NCBI GenBank assembly: GCA_964481425.1
Contig: CAYZTM010000013.1
Coordinates: 37,323 to 101,322 of the forward strand
Source of the DNA: MKUN01 sp964481425
Lineage (GTDB): Bacteria; Bacteroidota; Bacteroidia; Chitinophagales; Chitinophagaceae
DNA length: 64,000 nt
Reading direction: 5' to 3'
Below are positions 43,049-50,677 of the stretch, in pieces (the first letter of the stretch is position 1; every line of letters starts with the position of its first letter). A model generated the notes under the pieces. It was not told the DNA's origin. It did no database searches and saw only the letters and a program-made list of their open reading frames with translations. A program made the position numbers and the translations under genes.

Positions 43049-43056
43049 TACTTTTG
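43049..43056 (+). promoter_or_regulatory. -7 element of the sulfur operon
   Basis: TACTTTTG matches TAnnTTTG and lies 38 bp before the first ATG of the three-gene operon. No clear -33 element was found. Confidence 0.4.
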
Positions 43057-43093
43057 TCGCGTAATAATTGAAAACGCAGACAAATTACCGGTT

Positions 43094-44344
43094 ATGAAAA
43101 GGATATTGATATTAGGAGCAGGAACGGCAGGTACCATGATGGCCAACCATTTAAGAAAAGTACTCGATGAGAAGGAATGGGCGATCGATATAGTGGATGA
43201 ACGGGAACAGCATTATTACCAGCCCGGCTTTTTGTTCCTGCCCTTTGGCACTTATGAACCTGCAGATATCATAAAGCCGGTAAAGGAGTTCATACCGGAA
43301 GATGTGTGCCTGGTAGCGAAAAAGATAGACAAGATAGTGCCGGAAGAAAATTATGTATTGCTGGCGAATGGTGAGCAACTTGGTTACGACCTGCTCATTA
43401 TAGCTACAGGTGCAAAGATAGCTCCGGAAGAAACGGAGGGTATGAACGGTAAGGAGTGGAGGCAAAGCGTTTTTGATTTTTATTCGTTTGAGGGGGCTCT
43501 CGCGTTAAGAGATAAATTGGCTATATGGGAAGGCGGCAAATTGGTGGTGCACATTAGTGAAATGCCCATAAAATGCCCCGTAGCCCCTCTTGAATTTACC
43601 TTCCTTGCTGAGGCTTTTTTCAGGCATAAACATATGCGCGACAAGGTGGACATCACCTTTGTCACACCCCTGAGCGGGGCTTTTACCAAGCCGAGGGCAA
43701 CTGAAACGCTAGGTCACCTGCTGGATGACAAGCATATACATGTAGTGAGCGATTTTGTGATAGAAAAGGTGGACAATGAACATAAAAAGATCGTTGGCTA
43801 TGGGGGGCAGGAGGTGTCTTTCGACCTGCTGGTGACAGTGCCTACCAATAAAGGGGATGAACTGATAGCGAGGTCGGGGATGGGAGATGACCTGAACTAT
43901 GTGCCAACGGATAAGGCTACGCTGCGATCAAAAGCATATGAGAATGTATTCGTGATAGGTGATGCTACGGACATTGCCGCATCTAAGGCAGGGTCGGTAG
44001 CACATTTCGAAGCAGAAATACTTACAGATAACATACTCCACTACATAAAGGGTGAGCCGCTGAAGGAAGAATTTGACGGCCATGCCAACTGTTTCGTTGA
44101 AACAGGGGACGGGAAGGCCCTGCTGATAGATTTCAACTATACCCATGAGCCAGTGGAAGGTGAATTCCCTTTTCCGGGTATAGGGCCGCTACACCTGCTA
44201 AAGGAAAGCAGGATGAACCATATGGGCAAGCTGGCCTTCCGCTGGATATACTGGAACCTGTTGTTGAAAGGTGCGCATATCCCCTTTGTGACTGCAAAGA
44301 TGCAGGAAGCGGGAAAACATTTTGAACAAACAAAAACAACATAA
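43094..44344 (+). CDS. Sulfide:quinone oxidoreductase-like flavoprotein
   Basis: The 416-residue FAD enzyme has the N-terminal dinucleotide motif GAGTAG at 8-13, the LLIIATGAKIAPE segment near 100-112, and the second FAD contact VFVIGDATDIAASKAG near 286-300. Cys161 (KCPVAP) and Cys333 (NCFVETGDGKA) are the likely redox pair of SQR-type enzymes. The C-terminus has the PFPGIGPLHLLKESRMNHMGKLAFRW segment of membrane-associated SQRs. It probably oxidises sulfide to bound persulfide sulfur and feeds electrons to menaquinone. Downstream TusE and DsrE genes support a sulfur role. Confidence 0.88.
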   Translation: MKRILILGAGTAGTMMANHLRKVLDEKEWAIDIVDEREQHYYQPGFLFLPFGTYEPADIIKPVKEFIPEDVCLVAKKIDKIVPEENYVLLANGEQLGYDLLIIATGAKIAPEETEGMNGKEWRQSVFDFYSFEGALALRDKLAIWEGGKLVVHISEMPIKCPVAPLEFTFLAEAFFRHKHMRDKVDITFVTPLSGAFTKPRATETLGHLLDDKHIHVVSDFVIEKVDNEHKKIVGYGGQEVSFDLLVTVPTNKGDELIARSGMGDDLNYVPTDKATLRSKAYENVFVIGDATDIAASKAGSVAHFEAEILTDNILHYIKGEPLKEEFDGHANCFVETGDGKALLIDFNYTHEPVEGEFPFPGIGPLHLLKESRMNHMGKLAFRWIYWNLLLKGAHIPFVTAKMQEAGKHFEQTKTT

Positions 44345-44346
44345 TC

Positions 44347-44655
44347 ATGGATAAAGTATTAGCCGGAAAAACCGTGGCTGTAAATGAAGAAGGGTTCATG
44401 ACCGACCCTGCACAATGGAGTCCTGAAGTTGCCAAAGCTATAGCAGCGGAGGAAGGTATTGACATGACGGAACGGCACTGGCAGATAGTAAAGTACCTGC
44501 AGGAGCAATACAAGCAGGAAATACCGATGAGCATCAGGAAAGTCAAGAACAGCGGGGTGATAGACCTTAAAGAGTTCTATGCACTATTCCCTAAGGGCCC
44601 GCTGAAGATCGCATCTAAAATTGCAGGCTTGCCCAAACCCACGAGTTGTATTTAA
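44347..44655 (+). CDS. TusE/DsrC-family sulfur-carrier protein
   Basis: This 102-residue protein has the family C-terminal arm KIAGLPKPTSCI, with the conserved penultimate Cys101 (CysA). The second Cys of true DsrC (CysB, 11 residues before CysA) is Ser90 here, so it resembles single-Cys TusE-like proteins rather than dissimilatory DsrC. It would accept persulfide sulfur from the DsrE-type protein. It starts 2 bp after the SQR gene and precedes DsrE, so the three form one operon. Confidence 0.9.
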   Translation: MDKVLAGKTVAVNEEGFMTDPAQWSPEVAKAIAAEEGIDMTERHWQIVKYLQEQYKQEIPMSIRKVKNSGVIDLKEFYALFPKGPLKIASKIAGLPKPTSCI

Positions 44656-44680
44656 TCAATAAGACTAAACAAAACAGATC

Positions 44681-45163
44681 ATGAGTGAAAATAACGGAGC
44701 AATAAAGAAGATGCTCATCATACTCTCTAAGGCGACTTTGGAAAATGTATATGCCGCTTTTGTATTGGCCAATGGCGCGAGGATGGAGGGCATTGAAGCT
44801 GAAATGTTCTTTACATTTTTCGGGCTGGAAGCTATTAATAAGAGTAAGCTAAAGCACCTGCATGTGGCGACAGTGGGCAACCCGGCCATGCACATACCTA
44901 CTATGCTGGGTGGCCTCCCCGGTATGGAGGAGCTTGCATCAGTAATGATGAAGAAGGAGATGGAAAGAATTGACATGCCGAATGTGGAGGAATTCCTGGA
45001 TATACTAAAGGCGTCTGGTGCGAAGCTTTGGGCCTGTAAGCTGGCCATGGAAATGTTTCACTTGAAAAAAGAAGACCTATATGACGATATAGACGGGGTG
45101 CTCACTGTAGGTGATTTCTATGGACGAGGGACCGGGGATGGATGCCATATGCTGTTCATTTAA
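44681..45163 (+). CDS. DsrE/DsrF-like sulfur-relay protein (DsrE2 type)
   Basis: The 160-residue protein has the DsrE fold. Its N-terminal half contains KKMLIILSKATLENVYAAFVLANGA. The likely active Cys119 sits in LWACKLAMEMF, and GVLTVGDFYGRG follows. Proteins of this type carry or exchange persulfide sulfur in the cytoplasm. It lies 25 bp after the TusE gene and is the last gene of the sulfur operon. No dsrAB or tusBCD genes are present in the window. Confidence 0.9.
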   Translation: MSENNGAIKKMLIILSKATLENVYAAFVLANGARMEGIEAEMFFTFFGLEAINKSKLKHLHVATVGNPAMHIPTMLGGLPGMEELASVMMKKEMERIDMPNVEEFLDILKASGAKLWACKLAMEMFHLKKEDLYDDIDGVLTVGDFYGRGTGDGCHMLFI

Positions 45164-45266
45164 GAGGCGTAACGGACGAGACTATTTTCATACGAGGCAG
45201 TAATGACGCTTTTGATATGCCACAAAATAGCAGATATTGTTTATCTTCAATTGAAATAAATGTCCT

Positions 45267-45923
45267 ATGCCCAGATCGTTGTTATTTCTCTTATTCATTG
45301 GTTTTTCCATAAATAGCTCTTCTCAATCGCTTGATGCATCGCTAAGTGCAGGTTACAGCAGGGCACATAGCCTGCATCTTTTCAATAGAGATGTGTCTAC
45401 ATTTGCGCAGCCTTGTCTTTCGGTGAGCAATAGCGAGTTCTTGCGGATTAGCCGGCATATAGATGTGGGTATACTGTTACAGTACAGAGCTTTTGATCTG
45501 AGGCAGAACCGCTTCTATCATACGGTTGGCTCAGAGCGTGTGTTGCTCAAAGCGTCTTACCTTGCTGTTGCACCCGCTATAGGCATTGATCTTATGCCGA
45601 AAGGCTACCTGCAGGTGTATGCTGCTATCCCTATAGCTTTCCTGCTATCCGGTAGTCAGGATGAATATATTTATCATAGCTATAACAGTTCCGAAAATTT
45701 GACCAATGTCCGGGTAAACGGAATGTATGCAGGTCTTAACATTGGACTAAAAGAACGGATACCCCTTTCGTCTAACAGGCTGTACCTGTTGTTCGACGAG
45801 CAGGGTACCACAATGTTCAGTGATCTTTCCAAAGCTTCGGCCAGCGGAGGTGGTGGTGGATCCGGAGTACATGTGTTCTATTATAGTATTGAAGCGGGGT
45901 TGGCATACCGCTTAAAGCTATAG
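45267..45923 (+). CDS. Exported beta-rich protein of unknown function
   Basis: The 218-residue product has a signal peptide (MPRSLLFLLFIGFSINSSSQ). Alternating strands follow, with GYSRAHSL, VDVGILLQYRAF-like and AGLAYRLKL segments, typical of a small outer-membrane barrel. A Gly/Ser run (SASGGGGGSG) near residue 195 may be a loop. There is no recognised family motif. It follows the sulfur operon by about 100 bp on the same strand, but membership is not clear. Confidence 0.65.
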   Translation: MPRSLLFLLFIGFSINSSSQSLDASLSAGYSRAHSLHLFNRDVSTFAQPCLSVSNSEFLRISRHIDVGILLQYRAFDLRQNRFYHTVGSERVLLKASYLAVAPAIGIDLMPKGYLQVYAAIPIAFLLSGSQDEYIYHSYNSSENLTNVRVNGMYAGLNIGLKERIPLSSNRLYLLFDEQGTTMFSDLSKASASGGGGGSGVHVFYYSIEAGLAYRLKL

Positions 45924-45949
45924 TATATCTTACAGCGTACTGGATGGTG

Positions 45950-47083
45950 TCATCCCTGCACGTCGAGTACATCTCTCAAGGCATTGCCCAATACATTGAA
46001 TGCATATACGAGTAGCATGATGGCTATCCCGGGAATGATGGCGAGCAGGGGGCGGTTGGTCAATATGAAATTATAGTGCTCTTTTATCATCAGTCCCCAG
46101 GAGGGTTGGGGAGGTTGCACGCCAATGCCGAGGAAGCTAAGCCCGGCCTCAATAAGAATAGCTGCCGCAAAATTGGCCGCGGCTATTACCATGAGCGGCC
46201 CGGCAATATTAGGTAGTATGTGCCGGAAGATGATGCGGAGGTTGCCCAGGCCAAGCGCTTTTGCTGCGGTGATGTATTCCATCTCGCGGAGCACCAATAC
46301 CTGCCCCCGGATGAGGCGTGCTGCGCTCACCCACATGGTGAGGCCTATTGCAATGAATATCTCCCAGAAGCCCTTACCTATGGTAAGGGTTATTGCGAAG
46401 ACCAGCAGCAGGGTAGGGATAGCCCAGAGGATATTGATAAGCCACATAACTACGTCATCGGTCACGCCCCCGAAGTAACCTGCCAGGGCGCCTAATACGA
46501 TGCCGATACTGAGCGATAAGAGAACGGCTACGAGGCCCACAGCAATACTAACCCTTGCTCCTACCAATAACCTTGACAAGATATCGCGGCCATAACGGTC
46601 GGTGCCGAGCCAGAAGGTACGCTGTTTTATCTGTTGCTGTGCTATGTACCGCTGTTGCTCCTGCACAGGCAGGGCCCACTTATCTTTTGGTAGTAATTGC
46701 TGCACAGTAAAGCTTATGGTGTCGGCAATACCCTCATCTATATAGTGCATAACGATAAGCTTGTTGCCGCTGAAATGGTAGTCGTTTATCGGGATGGCCC
46801 GGTAGGCTGATGCCCAACCACTAAACCAATCTGAGAGCTGTTTCTTTTGTTCCGGCTGCGCGCTGGCCGGGATGAACAGCAGTTGCTTGCTGAAGCCCGG
46901 TTGACGTGCACCCAGTTCTATGACCATCCTGTTGGCATAGGGCGTATCGTCCGGAGCCAGTACATAGGCAAAGAGCGCCAGCAGGCAGGTAAGGCCAATG
47001 ATGCACAGGGCTACTACTGCCGATGGTTTGCGCAGCAGTTTACGTAATATGGTTTCGTTTCGAGCCTGCGGGTCATTAGCCAT
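45950..47083 (-). CDS. Peptide-type ABC transporter permease (DppC/OppC family)
   Basis: The 377-residue inner-membrane permease has an N-terminal helix (about 20-45), a long extracytoplasmic stretch (about 45-160), then five helices with the EAA loop (EYITAAKALGLGNLRIIFRHILPNIAGPL near 265-295). Peptide-family signatures LGTDRYGRDILSRLLVGARVSI and GLSFLGIGVQPPQPSWG are present. The long insert between helix 1 and the GTDRYGRD motif is larger than in most DppC proteins. No substrate-binding protein, second permease or ATPase gene is next to it, so it is an orphan. The M28 peptidase gene lies 22 bp upstream on the same strand. Confidence 0.88.
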   Translation of the reverse strand: MANDPQARNETILRKLLRKPSAVVALCIIGLTCLLALFAYVLAPDDTPYANRMVIELGARQPGFSKQLLFIPASAQPEQKKQLSDWFSGWASAYRAIPINDYHFSGNKLIVMHYIDEGIADTISFTVQQLLPKDKWALPVQEQQRYIAQQQIKQRTFWLGTDRYGRDILSRLLVGARVSIAVGLVAVLLSLSIGIVLGALAGYFGGVTDDVVMWLINILWAIPTLLLVFAITLTIGKGFWEIFIAIGLTMWVSAARLIRGQVLVLREMEYITAAKALGLGNLRIIFRHILPNIAGPLMVIAAANFAAAILIEAGLSFLGIGVQPPQPSWGLMIKEHYNFILTNRPLLAIIPGIAIMLLVYAFNVLGNALRDVLDVQG

Positions 47084-47105
47084 TTCTGTACAAGTACCTT
47101 GTATT

Positions 47106-48470
47106 TTATTTCAAGCCATGTTCGCTAACGAGGTACACCATGCCGGTAAGTACAACAGCGCCCAGCTTCAGTTCACGGTGGTTTACATTTTCGAATACAT
47201 CGTTATTGGTATGGTGAATATCGAAATAGCGTTGCGAATCGGGTATCAGGCCCATCATGGGTATGCCCATCTTTTTCAGCGGACTGATATCGGCCCCGCC
47301 TTCGTCTTTGCTAAAATCATATACACCGTAAGGCAGGAACAGGCCTTTATATTTCAATATCTGTTTTTTCTCTTTGGCAGGCATATCAAGGCCAAAGCCA
47401 CGCGGTGAAAAGCCGCCGGCATCGGTTTCGATCGCCAACACATGTTCTTCATTATGCGCCTTAGCAGAGTCGGCATAGGCCATACCGCCCCTTAGCCCGT
47501 TCTCTTCGTTCATGAACAGCACTGCCCGTACTGTGCATTTGGGCCTGATGCCAAGGGCTTTCAGGGTGCGTATCACTTCCATGGATTGCACGCAACCGGT
47601 ACCATCGTCATTGGCCCCTTCGCCCACATCCCATGAATCGAGGTGTCCGCCAACGAGAATGATTTTTTCGGGGTGTTCCGATCCTTTTATTTCACCTATT
47701 ACATTATAAGAACGCACTGTACCCGGCATCATGTGGCATTCAGAGCGCAGGTATGCCTTTACTTCCCCTTCGCTGCACTTTTTGGCCAGCCAGTCAGCAT
47801 TGTAATTGCCTATGGCTACGGCAGGTATGTGTTTCAGCGAGTCGGCATAATGGAGGGAGCCTGTATGCGGAAAGTCGTCGTCGCCGGTAGATACGGAGCG
47901 GATGATGACAGCCAGCGCCCCTCTCGATGCCGCAAGGTTAGGCGCCATCCAGCGGTATTTCACCGCATCGCCATAGCCCTCGAAGGTAAAGATGATGTCC
48001 TGGCGGAAATGGTAGTCGAAGAATATGATCTTGCCCCTTACTTCGTCATCACTGAGTTTTTTGAACTCGTCCATGTCTTTTACATGTACTATAGGAGCCT
48101 CCCACAATTCACCTCCTGTGCCTTCAGAATTGCCGATAGAGAGCATAGGCACTTCCACCTTGCGTTCGCCATCCGGCTTCAGGTATAAATGCTCTTCACC
48201 TCTTACCCAATGAGGTACATCTACAGGTTGCAGCCATACTTTGTCGGCGCCGGCCTCTTTCATGGCCTGCTCGCCCCAGCGTACGGCTTTAGCGGCAGCA
48301 GGGGATCCTGCAAGACGATGCCCTACTTTTTTACAAAGTGTGTAAAGGTTGTCATAACAGGTGCCATGCAGCATGATCTCATCGGATATGCGACGGAGTG
48401 TAAGTGAGTCCTGAGCGAAAACACTAAAAGCCAAAGTGGCGAAAATTGCGGTGAGGATACGTGATTTCAT
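47106..48470 (-). CDS. Exported M28 family metallopeptidase
   Basis: The 454-residue zinc aminopeptidase has a signal peptide (MKSRILTAIFATLAFSVFAQ) and a PA-type insert (residues about 130-250). The M28 catalytic domain follows: GGHLDSWDVGEGANDDGTG supplies His and Asp, FMNEENGLRGG supplies the catalytic Glu, ETDAGG and the C-terminal DIHHTNNDVFENV supply the remaining ligands. It should act on peptides in the periplasm or outside. A peptide-type ABC permease gene lies 22 bp downstream, which fits peptide degradation plus uptake, although other transporter parts are missing. Confidence 0.92.
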   Translation of the reverse strand: MKSRILTAIFATLAFSVFAQDSLTLRRISDEIMLHGTCYDNLYTLCKKVGHRLAGSPAAAKAVRWGEQAMKEAGADKVWLQPVDVPHWVRGEEHLYLKPDGERKVEVPMLSIGNSEGTGGELWEAPIVHVKDMDEFKKLSDDEVRGKIIFFDYHFRQDIIFTFEGYGDAVKYRWMAPNLAASRGALAVIIRSVSTGDDDFPHTGSLHYADSLKHIPAVAIGNYNADWLAKKCSEGEVKAYLRSECHMMPGTVRSYNVIGEIKGSEHPEKIILVGGHLDSWDVGEGANDDGTGCVQSMEVIRTLKALGIRPKCTVRAVLFMNEENGLRGGMAYADSAKAHNEEHVLAIETDAGGFSPRGFGLDMPAKEKKQILKYKGLFLPYGVYDFSKDEGGADISPLKKMGIPMMGLIPDSQRYFDIHHTNNDVFENVNHRELKLGAVVLTGMVYLVSEHGLK

Positions 48471-48617
48471 CTTATAAAAATATAAAAGCAGGGAAATTAT
48501 CAGAGGGGATTTTTTGGAGCATTATGTATTTAGGGGCCGGTTTCATCCTGTATATCGGCCGGTTCGGAATTATAATGTCCCGGATAAGGTGAGAAAACTT
48601 TATATTTATGCATTAAA

Positions 48618-48959
48618 ATGAAGAACATGAAAAAGGTACTGACATTATCCGCATTAGTTACCATCTCATTTTTATTCTCCCGTTGTGCCTCTACCGGCCC
48701 GGTAGCCAAATCGGAAGCTACCCCTCAAAATATGGTGGCTGAAGTGAAAAAGAACTATACTGCTGCACAAATGGAGCAGGGCAAAACCATATGGCAAAGC
48801 CACTGCCACAAATGCCATAAGCTGTACACGCCTGATTCACACAGTGTTACTACATGGAACAATGTGCTGCCCCGTATGACCAAGCGTGCCCATCTTGATG
48901 ATAATGAGGCGGGTATGGTAAGGGCATACCTGATAGCAAATGCCACAGACATGGGCTAA
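48618..48959 (+). CDS. Small c-type cytochrome lipoprotein
   Basis: The 113-residue product has a lipobox (LFSRC near residue 23) and one haem c motif CHKCH near residue 57. A Met suitable as axial ligand occurs in LPRMTKRAHLD. It is probably membrane-attached on the periplasmic side and carries electrons; the partner is unknown. An in-frame ATG three codons later is an equally good start. It is a single-gene unit between divergent and tandem neighbours. Confidence 0.85.
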   Translation: MKNMKKVLTLSALVTISFLFSRCASTGPVAKSEATPQNMVAEVKKNYTAAQMEQGKTIWQSHCHKCHKLYTPDSHSVTTWNNVLPRMTKRAHLDDNEAGMVRAYLIANATDMG

Positions 48960-49055
48960 TAGCTTATAATGATAGGCAGATAATATGGATTTAACCATGA
49001 TAGCTGATATTTGCATCAGCTATCATCGGGTAGCTGTATATTACAAGACAAGCAG

Positions 49056-50204
49056 ATGAAAATAGGAATAGTATGTTACCCCACCTTTGGCGGGAGCGGT
49101 GTACTGGCAACGGAATTAGGTATGGCCCTGTCAGCAAAAGGGCATGAGATACATTTTATTGCCTACCAGCAGCCGGTAAGGCTAAACTTTCACCCCAATA
49201 TCTATTACCACGAGGTTACGGTGCCTACGTACCCTCTTTTTGACTACCCACCTTATGAAACGGCCCTGGCCAGCACTATGGTGAACGTGATACTGAACAA
49301 CGGGCTGGACCTGCTGCATGTGCACTATGCCATACCCCATGCTTCGGCGGCATATTTCGCCCGCCAGATATTGAAGAAACAGGGTAAGGATATACCTTTT
49401 GTCACCACGCTGCATGGCACTGACATTACACTTGTGGGTAAAGACCAGACCTATGCGCCGGTTGTTACCTTTTCCATCAATGAATCGGATGCGATCACTG
49501 CGGTGTCGAACAGCCTGCGGGAAGAGACCTATCGGTCCTTCGAAATAGAGAAAGATATACATGTTATTCCCAACTTTGTAGACATACAGCGCTTTCACCA
49601 GACGGACAAGGAGCATTTCAAGAAGATGCTCGCCCCGAATGATGAGCGTATATTGGTACATGTATCTAATTTCAGGAAAGTAAAGCGGGTAGAGGACGTG
49701 GTGCGGGTCTTCGAGTTGGTGCATGAAAGGATGCCATCGAAGCTACTGATGATAGGGGACGGGCCCGAGCGGCAGCATATAGAGGAACTATGCAGGACCC
49801 TGCGGATATGTAACGATATCCGTTTCCTGGGCAAGCAGGAACATATCAGCGAGATTTTCAGCATCAGCGACCTGTTCATTTTACCTTCTCAAACAGAGAG
49901 CTTCGGCCTATCTGCATTGGAAGCTATGGCCTGCGGCATCCCGGTTATATCCACCAATACGGGGGGGTTACCGGAGATCAATGTGCAAGGCAAGACAGGG
50001 TTCCTTAGCGATGTAGGCGATGTGCATGATATGGCGGAGAAGGCAGTTTATATACTGGAGAATGACGAGCGGCTGGAGCAATTCAAAGATGCAGCCATAT
50101 CGCATGCGCAGCATTTTGAGAAGCAGCGTATCATACCACTTTATGAGCAACTTTATAATAAGGTGCTGGTCGATTACAGTAAGAAGAAGGCGGCGGTCAT
50201 TTAG
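49056..50204 (+). CDS. bshA: N-acetyl-alpha-D-glucosaminyl L-malate synthase
   Basis: This 382-residue GT4 glycosyltransferase makes the first step of bacillithiol synthesis, joining UDP-GlcNAc to L-malate. MKIGIVCYPTFGGSGVLATELG is the family start (49056 is therefore preferred over an upstream ATG). Other motifs are LLHVHYAIPHASAAY, TLHGTDITLVG, and the donor-site ESFGLSALEAMACGIPVI with IPVISTNTGGLPE. Bacillithiol is the usual low-molecular-weight thiol of Bacteroidota. The bshB and bshC genes are not in the window. Its last 8 bp overlap the convergent carboxymuconolactone-decarboxylase-family gene. Confidence 0.95.
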   Translation: MKIGIVCYPTFGGSGVLATELGMALSAKGHEIHFIAYQQPVRLNFHPNIYYHEVTVPTYPLFDYPPYETALASTMVNVILNNGLDLLHVHYAIPHASAAYFARQILKKQGKDIPFVTTLHGTDITLVGKDQTYAPVVTFSINESDAITAVSNSLREETYRSFEIEKDIHVIPNFVDIQRFHQTDKEHFKKMLAPNDERILVHVSNFRKVKRVEDVVRVFELVHERMPSKLLMIGDGPERQHIEELCRTLRICNDIRFLGKQEHISEIFSISDLFILPSQTESFGLSALEAMACGIPVISTNTGGLPEINVQGKTGFLSDVGDVHDMAEKAVYILENDERLEQFKDAAISHAQHFEKQRIIPLYEQLYNKVLVDYSKKKAAVI

Positions 50205-50544
50205 CGGTTCCCTGTAATGCTTCCCAATATTCTGCGGCCCGCCGGGTATGCGGTATCACGATAGTACCCCCTACAATGTTGGCCACTGCGAATATCTCAT
50301 AGAGTTCTTCCGTACTAATGCCCTGTTCATGGCATTTACCTAAATGATATTTAATACAATCATCACAGCGTAATACCATACTGGCCACCAGGCCAAGCAT
50401 TTCTTTGGTCCTTACATTTAAAGCTCCTTCGGCATATGTGTTGGTGTCGAGGTTGAAAAGGCGATTGATCACCTTGTTTTGCTTGCCAAGGATGACCTCG
50501 TTCATCTTAGCCCTGTATTCGTTGAATTCCTGTACCTGGTCCAT
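50197..50544 (-). CDS. AhpD-like carboxymuconolactone decarboxylase-family protein
   Basis: The 115-residue helical protein has the AhpD-type redox motif CDDCIKYH near residues 60-67. This places it in the CMD family with probable thiol/peroxidase-reductase activity. Its gene overlaps the 3' end of bshA in convergent orientation, so read-through of either gene would give antisense RNA. A functional tie to bacillithiol chemistry is possible but not shown. Confidence 0.88.
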   Translation of the reverse strand: MDQVQEFNEYRAKMNEVILGKQNKVINRLFNLDTNTYAEGALNVRTKEMLGLVASMVLRCDDCIKYHLGKCHEQGISTEELYEIFAVANIVGGTIVIPHTRRAAEYWEALQGTAK

Positions 50545-50677
50545 AATTCAAAAGTAAAAATTAGAAAGCCAAAAAGAACGCATGCCCCAATTTATTGTAA
50601 GTCATGCCGTTAGACTCCGGGGGTATATTTTACCGAATTTTCACTTTTGAGTGTTGAATTTTTATTTTTGGCTTTAT

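Larger units (their letters stand above)
42588..43093. other. 505-bp intergenic region, possibly decayed
   Basis: No intact gene was found. One minus-strand frame (42627-42770) reads like the C-terminus of a membrane protein, but it is interrupted upstream by stops in every continuation tried. A -7-type promoter (TACTTTTG, 43049-43056) lies near the right edge and serves the sulfur operon. Confidence 0.5.
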
